Shown in pieces: positions 55,294-64,000 of a stretch of DNA of 64,000 nucleotides. How positions within the stretch are numbered: position 1 is the first letter of the stretch; each line of letters starts with the position of its first letter. The position numbers and the translations under genes are program-made. Origin of the DNA: Ostreococcus lucimarinus CCE9901 (lineage: Eukaryota; Chlorophyta; Mamiellophyceae; Mamiellales; Bathycoccaceae); contig NC_009363.1 in the NCBI RefSeq assembly GCF_000092065.1, positions 248,001 through 312,000 on the forward strand, written 5' to 3'. A model generated the notes under the pieces. The model saw only the letters and a program-made list of their open reading frames with translations, had not been told where the DNA came from and did no database searches.

Positions 55294-58200
55294 ATGACGG
55301 GCGTGAACGCGGCGACGTTCGAGGCGTGGGTGACGGATCGAGACGGGAAGGCGCTCGCGAGCGCGGGCGGCGTCGACGCGATCGCGGCGGCGCTCGGATG
55401 CGATCTGAAGCGCGGTCTGTGCGATCGCGCGTGGGCGTCGGAGGAGCGAAAGGAGAGCTACGGGGTGAATGAGTTCGAATATCCGCCGCCGAAGTCGTTC
55501 TGGGAGCTGTGTAAGGACGCGCTCGGGGACCTGACGGTGCGGATCCTGATCGCGGCGAGCGTGGTGTCGCTCGCGGTGGGCGCGGGGATGAAGAGTCATC
55601 GCGAGGAGTACGGGTACTTGGAGGGGATCGCGATCGTACTCGTCGTTTTCGTCGTCGTGTTCTTGCAAGCGTTCATCGATTACGCCAAGGAGATGAAGTT
55701 TCGACAGTTGAACTCGGTCAAGGATAATTATCAAGTCAAAGTGCATCGCGACGGGAAGAGCGTGGCGGTGCCGGCGGGTGAAATCATGGTCGGTGATTTG
55801 GTGGAGCTCGCGGCGGGGGATAAAGTTCCGGCCGACGCTCTGTTCGTCGAGGGCTCTAAATTTAAGGCGAACGAGGCGGCGATGACGGGCGAACCCATCG
55901 ACATTTCCAAGTCGCGCGAAAAAGACCCTTGGGTGCTTTCGGGGACGTCCATCTCCGAGGGATCGGGTAAGGCGTTGATCATTGCCGTCGGCTCAAGATC
56001 GCAATGGGGCGTCATCCTGAAGACGTTGATCGTCGAACCGAGCGATACGCCGCTTCAGGAGCGGCTCGAGCGACTCGTCCTCCTCATCGGTAACTTCGGC
56101 ATCGGCGCCGCTGTGCTGACTTTCCTCGCGAGCATGATTCGCTGGATCGCCGACAGCGCCAAGAGTGGAAAATGGGACGGTACGCTCGTCCTCGAGTTTC
56201 TCATCAACGCCGTGACGATCGTCGTGGTCGCGATTCCGGAGGGTTTGCCTCTTGCAATTACTCTCGGCTTGGCGTTCGCCATGCGAAAAATGATGGCGGA
56301 CCAGAATCTCGTGCGTCGCTTGGAGGCGTGTGAAACCATGGGAAGCGCCACGCAGCTCAACGCAGACAAAACCGGTACGTTGACACAGAACAGGATGACG
56401 GTCACCGCGTGCTGGCTCGGCGGCAAAGTTTGCGAGCAAGTTCCGCCACCGAGCGTGAGCGAAACCTTCTCGGACACGCTCTGCCAATCCATGGCGGTTA
56501 ACTCTGACGCCAACTTGAGCTACAAAGATAACGGCACGGTGGAACACCTCGGCAGTAAAACTGAGTGTGCCTTGCTTCAGCTCGTCGAGCAGATGCAGCC
56601 GCCTACCGACGACACGCAGACGTACATTAAGCTTCGCGAAAAGTTTCCCGTTGCGCAACTGTACCATTTTACTTCGGCGCGTAAGCGTATGTCCACCGCC
56701 ATTTCGAATGGCTCGGGCACGCGTTTGCACGTCAAGGGTGCGTCTGAGATTGTCGTCAAGCTGTGTACGAAGATGATGGGCGCGGATGGCAAGGTTTCGT
56801 CTCTCACAACGCCCATGCTCAAGGAGGCAGAGGCGGCGATTGAAGCCTTTGCGCGTCAAGGTTTGCGCACGCTGTGCATCGCGTACACCGATCTCGGGAA
56901 GTCACCGAGTAGTCTCGGTGAAACGCCGCCGGAGAGCGATCTCACGTTGCTCGGAATCATGGGCATCAAGGATCCGATTCGCCCCGAAACTGCCGAAGCG
57001 GTGCGCTTGCTACGCGGCGCGGGCGTGACGGTCCGTATGGTCACCGGCGATAACGCCATCACCGCCGAAGCTATCGCGCGAGAGGCAGGTATTCTCGAAG
57101 ATGGCGATGATGGTCTCGTGCTTGAGGGTCCAGATTTCCGTAAGATGTCTGATGCGGAGAAGGAAGCCATCGCCATGCGCATTCGCGTCCTCGCGCGTTC
57201 CTCGCCGTCTGACAAGTTGGTTCTGTGCAACTTGCAAAGAAAACTCGGTGAGGTGGTCGCCGTGACGGGGGACGGTACCAACGACGCTCCGGCACTCAAA
57301 GATGCGGACGTCGGGTTCGCCCTCGGCATCGCTGGCACCGAAATTGCGAAGGAGGCGTGCGACATTGTCATTCTCGATGACAACATCAAGTCCATGGCCA
57401 AGGCCGTGCTTTGGGGTCGTAACGTCTACCAATCGATTCGCAAATTTTTGCAGTTTCAACTCGTCGTCAACGTCGTGGCGGTCAGCTTGAACTTGATCGC
57501 CGCCATCGCGGGCATCAAAGAGCTGCCGCTCGCTGCGGTTCCATTGCTATGGGTGAACATGATCATGGACTCGATGGGCGCCCTCGCGCTCGCCACGGAG
57601 CCTCCGTCACCGGAGCTCATGAAGCGTAAGCCTTTCGGGCGCACGGCGCCTCTCATCAATAAACACATGTGGCGCAACATCATCGGCGTGTCCGTGTATC
57701 AATTGACCGTGTGCATGGTTTTCATGTTCGACGGGAAGAGGCTCCTCGACATTCCGTGCAAGTACGTCGCGGCGTCGGGATCAGTGGCGGCGCACTACGA
57801 TTGCCATCATCAAACGTTGGAGCTGAATGGTTTCATATTCAACGCATTTGTCTTCATGCAAGTGTTTTCTGAAATCAATTCTCGACGCATCGCCGATGTG
57901 AATGTCTTCGCGAACATTCACAACTCGCCCATTTTCTGCGGCATCATCGCGCTCACCGTCGGTGTGCAAGTGCTCTTCATTCAAGCCGTCGGCGGCACCG
58001 TAGTTGGTCCGGCGATCGGATTTGTTGAGCAAAACACAAAGGAGTGGATCACCGCGATCATTCTCGGTGTCATCATCCTCCCCGTGGGCGTAGTCACGAG
58101 ACTGTTACCCTTGAAATGGTTCCCCGGGATCACGGATGAAGAGAGCAACGCGCGCGCCATGGCGGAAGGCCACGCTCGTGTGGCTGCGGCGCAAGCCAGA

Positions 58201-58449
58201 GTGACGAGCGAAGCCAAGGACGTCGCCATCAGCATGCCATCCATGGACCGCCGTGCGTCCATGGAGCGACGTGGTTTGGCCGGTATCACCGAAAAAGTCG
58301 TCGGCTCGCGTTTGAGCTCTCGTCAAAGTCGTCTCTCCGACGTCTCGGATTCGAGCGCGCCCATTCGACGAGAAAAGTCATTTAAAGTCTTCGCGCACGC
58401 CGTCATCGCGGCGAACAGGCTTCAGCAAAAGCCCGGCGCCAGCAAGTAA
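55294..58449 (+). CDS. Plasma-membrane-type Ca2+-ATPase (P2B)
   Basis: 1051 aa from the ATG at 55294. P-type ATPase motifs: AAMTGEPIDIS (TGE), PEGLPLAIT (TM4 Ca2+ site), DKTGTLT with phosphorylated D358, KGASE in the N-domain, MVTGDNAITAEAIAREAGI, and TGDGTNDAPALKDADVGFAL. Length and the TM5-6 segments (NLIAAIAGIKELPLAAVPLLWVN-type region) match PMCA/ACA rather than SERCA. It exports Ca2+ from the cytosol, or into a vacuole or ER. Like animal PMCAs, the regulatory-looking basic tail is C-terminal (KSFKVFAHAVIAANRLQQKP, a plausible calmodulin site with nearby RRxS), whereas land-plant ACAs carry it N-terminally. Confidence 0.93.
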   Translation: MTGVNAATFEAWVTDRDGKALASAGGVDAIAAALGCDLKRGLCDRAWASEERKESYGVNEFEYPPPKSFWELCKDALGDLTVRILIAASVVSLAVGAGMKSHREEYGYLEGIAIVLVVFVVVFLQAFIDYAKEMKFRQLNSVKDNYQVKVHRDGKSVAVPAGEIMVGDLVELAAGDKVPADALFVEGSKFKANEAAMTGEPIDISKSREKDPWVLSGTSISEGSGKALIIAVGSRSQWGVILKTLIVEPSDTPLQERLERLVLLIGNFGIGAAVLTFLASMIRWIADSAKSGKWDGTLVLEFLINAVTIVVVAIPEGLPLAITLGLAFAMRKMMADQNLVRRLEACETMGSATQLNADKTGTLTQNRMTVTACWLGGKVCEQVPPPSVSETFSDTLCQSMAVNSDANLSYKDNGTVEHLGSKTECALLQLVEQMQPPTDDTQTYIKLREKFPVAQLYHFTSARKRMSTAISNGSGTRLHVKGASEIVVKLCTKMMGADGKVSSLTTPMLKEAEAAIEAFARQGLRTLCIAYTDLGKSPSSLGETPPESDLTLLGIMGIKDPIRPETAEAVRLLRGAGVTVRMVTGDNAITAEAIAREAGILEDGDDGLVLEGPDFRKMSDAEKEAIAMRIRVLARSSPSDKLVLCNLQRKLGEVVAVTGDGTNDAPALKDADVGFALGIAGTEIAKEACDIVILDDNIKSMAKAVLWGRNVYQSIRKFLQFQLVVNVVAVSLNLIAAIAGIKELPLAAVPLLWVNMIMDSMGALALATEPPSPELMKRKPFGRTAPLINKHMWRNIIGVSVYQLTVCMVFMFDGKRLLDIPCKYVAASGSVAAHYDCHHQTLELNGFIFNAFVFMQVFSEINSRRIADVNVFANIHNSPIFCGIIALTVGVQVLFIQAVGGTVVGPAIGFVEQNTKEWITAIILGVIILPVGVVTRLLPLKWFPGITDEESNARAMAEGHARVAAAQARVTSEAKDVAISMPSMDRRASMERRGLAGITEKVVGSRLSSRQSRLSDVSDSSAPIRREKSFKVFAHAVIAANRLQQKPGASK

Positions 58450-58596
58450 TCACTCCTTCTTGAGTTTCGTGTTCTAGTACATCAGTCAATTTTTATACCA
58501 CGCAATTTCCAGTCCGAGCTCTCGCGTCTCTGACGACAACTGTTTCCGCCCAACCGTCTGTTTCTGATTCCCGCATTCCGAGGCGGGCGACGCGGC

Positions 58597-60120
58597 ATGC
58601 GCGTCCCCGCGCGCGATGGGATCAAGCGCGTAATCATCATCGCCTTCTTCTTCGCCGCATCCGCCGTGGAATTCGGCACGTATCCCGTCGCGTCCGTCGT
58701 CGAGTTTCGCGTGCAGGCGCCCAGATTTCCGACGAGTTCGCACCGGAAAAGCTTTCTGAGCGCGCGCGCGCGCGAGCGAGCCACCGCGACGGCATCCGCG
58801 ACGCGATTCGGAGAAGCGTTCGGGTATTCGTGGACCGTAGAGGCGCGTACGCGCGAGACGGACGGTCGGAATGAGGTGGAGGTACGGGCGGCGAGAACGC
58901 GAGGACTCGGGCTGACGTCGACGCGAATGTTCGCGTTCACGGTCGTGACGCGCACGGGAGTATCTGCGCAAAGCATGCGAGATAGACTTGTCGGGACGAG
59001 CGGGCGCGAATTGCCGACGTCGGCGCACATTGAGCAGTCGCTGGTGGAGTCGACGCTGTCGACGGCGGAGTTGACGAAGATCCCGGGGGCGTCTGGGGAA
59101 CATGGCGATGTAGACCTCGTGATACGCGTGCGTTTGTGGAGTAATCCGTTTCACGTGGTGTTCAAGGACGAGGTGTACGATGTGGCGACGATTTTGGGGT
59201 TGACGACGTACGCCAGCGTGTTAATTTTACGCGGGCTGTCTGAGTTGCGAGACGAACGCGAGAGGCGCCGAGCGGCGAGGAAAGTTCGATTGATGCGTTC
59301 GGAGATTGCGCAATTAGAATCAGTGGCGAACGAAAAGGCGGACAAGCTGCGCATCTTGTCGGCTATTGCACGAGTCCCATTTGTCGCGGTGTTTGAGACG
59401 GTTCAAATTCCAATGAGAGTCGTCGACTGGACCGCGTCTGCCATCTCTGACATTCTCATCGAGACGGCAAATTTGGTGCTGATTGTCATCTTACTTTTGA
59501 TGCCCCCGTCGCGCGAAAACGCGCCGATGGCTTCAAGCGAGAATCACGCGAAGCAGGCGACGGGTTCGAAGCATAATCGAAAACATCGTCAAAGACCGCC
59601 GCGCTCGCCGAAACGCAGAAGTGAACTCGACCCCAAGAGCGAGCACGCTCGTAAAGAGTCGATGGACATATTACTGAAACGTTTCGTCATTGCCGAGGAA
59701 GACATGGACGAGGAACGTCAGCGCGCGGCGAAAGATGCGATCGGTCATGCCCAGGCGCAGATGCGCGCGAAAATGAAGCGCGATCGAATCACCGACATGC
59801 GGCTGAGAGATTCAAAGCAGCGTGAAGGTGAAGATTTCGCGGCGGAACTTTTCGCCAATGTCCCAGGCTTATCCGTAGGCACGCGCGACATGAGACCAAT
59901 GTCGTCATCTTCATCGGACACGCACGAGCGCCAGGCGAGCTGGGAGCTGCACAATCGTCAAAAAAGCTTAATTCACCACATGCTGCAAGAAATCGACGGT
60001 TTGGAACTGCCGCCGGATTCCAAAACAACCGTACCGATCGAAGAACCGGTGACGCCGAAGAGCTCGCACACCAAAAATCCAAGCTTTGCTCGCGTATGGA
60101 ATGCCCCGACGGGGTTCTAG
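58597..60120 (+). CDS. Unknown multi-TM protein
   Basis: 507 aa. A signal peptide or TM covers ~10-28 (RVIIIAFFFAASAVEFGTY). An extended, possibly lumenal region holds ~30-180. TM segments follow near 193-213 (TILGLTTYASVLILRGLSEL) and 286-304 (TANLVLIVILLLMPP), with a charged helix between them (RDERERRRAARKVRLMRSEI). The C-terminal 200 residues are cytosol-type: basic (KHNRKHRQRPPRSPKRRSEL), then acidic helices, then Ser-rich. No domain is recognised. It follows the Ca2+-ATPase on the same strand after 147 bp. Confidence 0.65.
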   Translation: MRVPARDGIKRVIIIAFFFAASAVEFGTYPVASVVEFRVQAPRFPTSSHRKSFLSARARERATATASATRFGEAFGYSWTVEARTRETDGRNEVEVRAARTRGLGLTSTRMFAFTVVTRTGVSAQSMRDRLVGTSGRELPTSAHIEQSLVESTLSTAELTKIPGASGEHGDVDLVIRVRLWSNPFHVVFKDEVYDVATILGLTTYASVLILRGLSELRDERERRRAARKVRLMRSEIAQLESVANEKADKLRILSAIARVPFVAVFETVQIPMRVVDWTASAISDILIETANLVLIVILLLMPPSRENAPMASSENHAKQATGSKHNRKHRQRPPRSPKRRSELDPKSEHARKESMDILLKRFVIAEEDMDEERQRAAKDAIGHAQAQMRAKMKRDRITDMRLRDSKQREGEDFAAELFANVPGLSVGTRDMRPMSSSSSDTHERQASWELHNRQKSLIHHMLQEIDGLELPPDSKTTVPIEEPVTPKSSHTKNPSFARVWNAPTGF

Positions 60121-60169
60121 CCGCCTACCGGCGCATGTATTCTATCATTTATTTCTTGTCATTTTTTCC

Positions 60170-61246
60170 ATGCCCGACATCTCGCCCGACGTGTGCCTCC
60201 CCGCGCTCCGGCGGCACTCATCCTCGCGCGACATGAGACTTCGCGTGCGCACGCCCGACGGGGCGCAGCACGTTATCGACGCCGACGACGATTGCACGTG
60301 CGGTGCGCTCAAACGCGTCATTCAAGACGCCACCGGCGTCGAAACGCGCGCGCAAAAGTGGAAACTCGGTTTCCCACCGGTCGACGTTGACGTGGACGAT
60401 GAAGCCGCGTTGTGCGCATCGTTGGGCGTACGCGGAGGCGAGACGCTCGCCGTGACGGCGATTGCACTCGAAGACGCGGCGGTGGCGAGTTCTGACGCGA
60501 TGGCGGCGGCGCCGACGACGTACGCGAGCATGGCAAACATGGACGAAGACGAGGCGTTCGCGCGAGCGCTGGCGATGAGCATGAACGAAGGAGTCGACGG
60601 CATCTCGACGTCTACGAGTGATTTCATACGACTGGAGGACATGCACGCAATCAGGCGAGTGATCGCGAGTGACAATAGCTGTTTATTCAACGCCGTCGGG
60701 TACTGTTGCGAGAAGTCTCTTCGCGAGTCGACTCGGCTGAGGAAAGTCATCGTGGACGCCATACGCGCCGATCCGGCGACGTTCGACGAGGCGTTTTTAG
60801 GAAAAGCCCCGACGGAATACGCAGACTGGATTTCCAAGCCGAACAGTTGGGGTGGCCAAGTGGAGCTGTTCATTCTCGCCAAGGCGTTGCGCGTGGAAAT
60901 CGCGGCGTACGACATTCAAACCGAACGCTGCGACGTCTACGGCCAAGACGCCGACTACGAAGACCGTATCATGGTCATTTACGACGGTTTACACTACGAT
61001 TCCATCGTGTTAAACCCATCTTCCATCGGTGCTGACGTCGAGAAAGACGTTTCCCGCGTCCCCGCGTCGACGCCCGCGCTCGCCTCCGTCGCCGCTCTCG
61101 TCCGCTCGCAGCACGCAGCCAAAAAGTTCACCGACACCGCCAATTTCTCTCTCCGCTGTCTCGTCTGCCAGAAAGGTCTCACCGGCCAAGCCGAGGCCGT
61201 GGCGCACGCGAAATCAACCGGGCACGCCAACTTCGGCGAGTATTAA
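60170..61246 (+). CDS. YOD1: OTU-family deubiquitinase, OTU1/YOD1
   Basis: 358 aa from the ATG at 60170; a second ATG at 60233 (MRLRVRTPDG) gives the classical start. Order of parts: ubiquitin-like UBX-type fold (MRLRVRTPDGAQHVIDAD), UIM-like helix (DEDEAFARALAMSMNEG), OTU domain with catalytic D168-N-S-C171 and a GLHYDSIVL histidine, and a C-terminal C2H2 zinc finger (RCLVCQKGLTGQAEAVAHAK with two His). OTU1 works with p97/Cdc48 in ER-associated degradation, cleaving ubiquitin chains. The domain order is the standard one. Confidence 0.95.
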   Translation: MPDISPDVCLPALRRHSSSRDMRLRVRTPDGAQHVIDADDDCTCGALKRVIQDATGVETRAQKWKLGFPPVDVDVDDEAALCASLGVRGGETLAVTAIALEDAAVASSDAMAAAPTTYASMANMDEDEAFARALAMSMNEGVDGISTSTSDFIRLEDMHAIRRVIASDNSCLFNAVGYCCEKSLRESTRLRKVIVDAIRADPATFDEAFLGKAPTEYADWISKPNSWGGQVELFILAKALRVEIAAYDIQTERCDVYGQDADYEDRIMVIYDGLHYDSIVLNPSSIGADVEKDVSRVPASTPALASVAALVRSQHAAKKFTDTANFSLRCLVCQKGLTGQAEAVAHAKSTGHANFGEY

Positions 61247-61591
61247 CCGCGTCGCCTCTTCACGTATGCCTTTCAGTGCGATGTCAATTAGAGCGGTTTT
61301 TGAAATTCTTTTCTTCTGTCCTTCGCGTCGCCATTCGCCGCCGCGCGAACGCCGAACCGCACACGTCCGCGCCTTCGCGCCGACGCACGCGCACCGTCAC
61401 CGCGCATCGCGCGCTCCACCGGCGCGCGCGAGCGTCCGCGCGATTCCGCGACGCGCGCGATCGATCTCCCGCCGAGCGACAGGTTGCAGATTTGAAAATC
61501 GCGCGCGCGAAAACGCACGGCGACGCGACGACGCGGGACGCGGGCGACGTCGTAGAGCGAAGACACCGCGCGGTTGAACGCGCCGAGCGCG
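61247..61591. other. Intergenic region OTU1 - SMC3
   Basis: 345 bp between same-strand genes. The first ~80 bp is AT-rich (OTU1 3' end), the next ~260 bp is CGCG-rich, including the SMC3 promoter. No TATA box, ORF or RNA gene is convincing. Confidence 0.5.
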
Positions 61592-64000
61592 ATGCACATC
61601 AAACAAGTGATCGTCGAAGGGTTTAAAACCTACCGCGAACAGACGGTGGTGGATTTCGACGACGGGTTGAATTGCATCGTCGGCGCCAACGGGTCGGGAA
61701 AATCAAACTTGTTTCACGCGATTCGGTTCGTGCTGAGCGATGTGTTCGGGAATTTGCGAGCCGAAGAGAGACAGAGACTGTTGCACGAGGGAGCGGGGCA
61801 CGCGGTGATGTCGGCGTACGTGGAGATTGTGTTCGATAACGCCGACGGACGCTTGCCGGTGGAGCGGGAGGAGGTGCGCCTGCGAAGAAATATTGGTTTG
61901 AAGAAGGATGAATATTATCTCGACAAGAAGCACGTGACGCGCGCTGAAGTGGTTAACTTACTCGAGAGCGCTGGTTTCAGCCGAACGAACCCTTATTACG
62001 TCGTACAACAAGGGAAAATTATGAAGATGGCGACGATGCAAGACGAGGAGCGTTTGGACTTATTGAAGGAGATCGGGGGCACGAGCGTCTTCGAGGCGAA
62101 GCGCAAAGAGTCCCTTAAGGGCTTGGACGAGACTAAATCGAAGCGAGAACAAGTGCAAGAGACCGTTGAGTTCATCGAAAGCCGTCTGGCGGAGCTCGAT
62201 GAGGAGAAAGACGAGTTGCAAAAGTATACCGACTTGGACAAGACGCGACGGTCTTTGGAGTACACCATTTACGAGCAAGACTTGAGTGATGCGAGAAGCA
62301 AATTGGATGAGATTGAGCAACAACGAAGCGCGACGAACGAGTCGAGCCGCGTGGATGACGACAAAATGAACACGATGAGTGAAAACTTGCGCACGCATGA
62401 AAAGGAGCTCAAGGATAGCTCGCGCGCCGCCGCGCAACTGAAGCGCGAGCTCACGACGGCGGAGGAAGAGTTGCGCGGCATCGTCGCCCGACGAACCACC
62501 GCTGAGCTGGACGTGAAAGATTTGCGCGAAACGATTCAAACCGGCGAAGAGTCGTTGGCCGGTATCGCAGGTCAAAAGACGGATGTCGAAAAGGCGACGT
62601 TGGAGACGCAAAAGAAGCTCGACGCTGTGCGTGAAAAGTATAACGCCGAAGTTGCCGTGGAAGAAGCCAAGGATCGTGAAATCGCCGAGATCGAACGTCG
62701 CTCACAAAGCTTGTACCAAAAGCAAGGTCGCAGCGAACGTTTTAAGACGAAGGGTGAACGCGATACGTGGTTGAAGAGCCAAATCAAAGACGCCACCGCG
62801 ACGAAGAAACAAAAGACGAAGGAGGTGGAGACGCTCGAAAATGACTTGAAGGAAATTCGCGCCACGCAATCCAGTGACGAGAAGGACCGCGCTTCCATGG
62901 AAGCCGAACTCATCGTTGAAGAAGAAAAGTTGGCGGATTTCGAGGCGCAGTACAAGAAGGCGATGACGGAGCGAAACGAGGCCCAGAACGCTCGCAAGGA
63001 TCTTCAGCGCAAAGACAACGAGGTCGACAACTCGCTGGCGTCTTGCGAAGAGGAAGTGAAGAAGCGAGACAAGCAGCTCGAGTTTTCTATGCCTCGTGAC
63101 CTTCAACGTGGTATGGCTGCCGTTCAGCGTATCGTCAAGGAACACAACATCGAAGGCGTGCACGGCCCTCTCATCGAGCTCATGGAGACTGACGAGCGAT
63201 TTCACAGCGCTATCGAAGCCAGCGCGGGTAATCAGCTCTTTCACATCGTCGTCGATCATGATGAGATTGGTAGTCGAGTCATCGAGTTCTTGAACAAAGA
63301 GAAAGGTGGTCGTGTTACGTTTTTGCCGCTCAATCGCATGAACCCACCGAACGTTACATACCCCGAAGGCAGTGATGCCTTTCCTCTTCTCTCAAAGCTC
63401 AAGTACGACGCAAAATTTGACGCCGCGTTCAAGCAAGTCTTTGCGCGTGTTTTGATTTGTCGGAACATTGACGTCGCCGTTTCCAAGGCGCTTTCTTCGC
63501 AACTCAACTGTGTCACCATGGATGGGGACACCGTGAGCAACAAAGGTTCCATGAGTGGTGGTTACCAAGACACGAGCCGAAGCCGAATCGCCGCCATGAC
63601 GGCGCTGCGCGAATTGAACGTTAACCGTGATGATCTCAAAGAAACCAGCGCTGGCGTGAAAAAGTCTCTCCAAGCTGCGGAACAAAAGATGTCAGCCGTT
63701 CTCGGTGATATCAGTCGACTCGAGTCGCAAAGACGTCACAGTGCTCAGCGTGTGGATCGATTAAAGCATGAGTTGCGCTTCTACGGAGACACGGGCACGC
63801 GAGCCAGCTCTCTTCTTGAACAGACGGAAAAGAGCATCGCCGTTATGCGAGCTGATATCGAACAAGTGGACACACACATCGCCGATCTGACTAGTGAGAT
63901 CGGTTCGAGTCTGGACGCAACCTTGAGTCAAGCTGAAGTTCAAGAGCTTGAAAAGCTCACCTCTCACGCGACGACGCTCAAGCAAGAAAAAGTCACCATC
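61592..64000 (+). CDS. SMC3: Cohesin subunit SMC3 (3' end beyond window)
   Basis: 803 codons are present, open to the last base, so the gene is cut by the window edge. It starts MHIKQVIVEGFKTYREQTVV with Walker A GANGSGKSN at residues 32-40. Blocks diagnostic of SMC3 over SMC1 include FRNADGR-like VFDNADGRLPVE, RNIGLKKDEYYLDKK (the region with the two acetylated Lys in orthologues), FSRTNPYYVVQQGKI and LKEIGGTSVFEAKR. A long coiled coil follows, then the hinge around residues 515-670 (GVHGPLIELMETDERFHSAI, NKGSMSGGYQDTSRSR), then the second coiled coil. Cohesin holds sister chromatids together. Confidence 0.96.
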   Translation, partial: MHIKQVIVEGFKTYREQTVVDFDDGLNCIVGANGSGKSNLFHAIRFVLSDVFGNLRAEERQRLLHEGAGHAVMSAYVEIVFDNADGRLPVEREEVRLRRNIGLKKDEYYLDKKHVTRAEVVNLLESAGFSRTNPYYVVQQGKIMKMATMQDEERLDLLKEIGGTSVFEAKRKESLKGLDETKSKREQVQETVEFIESRLAELDEEKDELQKYTDLDKTRRSLEYTIYEQDLSDARSKLDEIEQQRSATNESSRVDDDKMNTMSENLRTHEKELKDSSRAAAQLKRELTTAEEELRGIVARRTTAELDVKDLRETIQTGEESLAGIAGQKTDVEKATLETQKKLDAVREKYNAEVAVEEAKDREIAEIERRSQSLYQKQGRSERFKTKGERDTWLKSQIKDATATKKQKTKEVETLENDLKEIRATQSSDEKDRASMEAELIVEEEKLADFEAQYKKAMTERNEAQNARKDLQRKDNEVDNSLASCEEEVKKRDKQLEFSMPRDLQRGMAAVQRIVKEHNIEGVHGPLIELMETDERFHSAIEASAGNQLFHIVVDHDEIGSRVIEFLNKEKGGRVTFLPLNRMNPPNVTYPEGSDAFPLLSKLKYDAKFDAAFKQVFARVLICRNIDVAVSKALSSQLNCVTMDGDTVSNKGSMSGGYQDTSRSRIAAMTALRELNVNRDDLKETSAGVKKSLQAAEQKMSAVLGDISRLESQRRHSAQRVDRLKHELRFYGDTGTRASSLLEQTEKSIAVMRADIEQVDTHIADLTSEIGSSLDATLSQAEVQELEKLTSHATTLKQEKVTI

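Noticed and set aside
1-64000. tRNA genes, CRISPR arrays, transposons and viral insertions
   Set aside because: Scanning for T-loop GGTTCGA contexts with a matching stem, evenly spaced repeats, terminal repeats and integrase or transposase motifs gave only matches inside coding genes.

Overview
The window looks like nuclear DNA of a very compact green picoalga of the Mamiellales, most likely Ostreococcus or a close relative. The lineage is inferred from green-plant genes (DET1, a plastid HAD/PAP-fibrillin protein, a plant RH25/26/31-type DEAD-box helicase, a UDP-arabinose 4-epimerase-like protein), from almost intron-free genes with starts and stops tens of bases apart, from GC-rich CGCG-saturated promoters, and from selenoprotein machinery. 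About 40 protein genes fill nearly the whole window. I saw no tRNA, rRNA, CRISPR array or transposon.

Layout. 0-9 kb: a DEAD-box helicase (5' end not resolved), folylpolyglutamate synthase, a DHHC palmitoyltransferase, a spliced unknown gene, a small membrane protein, and a plastid HAD-PAP/fibrillin fusion. 9-20 kb: a dynamin-like GTPase, DET1, a glycosyltransferase, Phe-tRNA synthetase alpha, a UDP-sugar epimerase, PSTK (Ser-tRNA-Sec kinase) and a TPR protein. 20-31 kb: a MORN-filamin fusion, a coiled-coil protein, NAD+ synthetase, a secreted TIG-domain protein, an unknown protein and a LAP1/LULL1-like membrane protein. 31-40 kb: a selenoprotein W gene, a sugar transporter, CLPTM1, a spliced coiled-coil gene, and a fusion of an EgtB/SenA-type iron enzyme with a GLT1D1/SenB-type glycosyltransferase. 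40-54 kb: an OSCA/CSC1-like channel, a single-TM acidic protein, a SEC14-like protein, RMI1, an unknown membrane protein, PUS3, a Prune-type phosphoesterase, a coiled-coil protein, a methyltransferase, HPRT and GLRX3. 54-64 kb: a GNAT acetyltransferase, a plasma-membrane-type Ca2+-ATPase, an unknown membrane protein, OTU1/YOD1 and the first 803 codons of SMC3.

Strands mostly alternate, so pairs of genes share a short divergent promoter or a convergent stop-to-stop gap, often only 37-47 bp.

The most interesting content concerns selenium. (1) A selenoprotein W gene at 31712-31981 (minus) has two in-frame TGA codons exactly at the CxxU positions, giving a predicted U-x-x-U redox motif, with a type-II SECIS-like hairpin in its 3' UTR. 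(2) PSTK, needed to make selenocysteine, lies 12 kb away. (3) The gene at 36986-39820 fuses an ergothioneine/selenoneine-synthase-type enzyme to a glycosyltransferase related to SenB, which suggests a one-polypeptide selenoneine (or ergothioneine-like) enzyme. Two short introns with a CTGAC branch-site motif were also found by reading across frame breaks.
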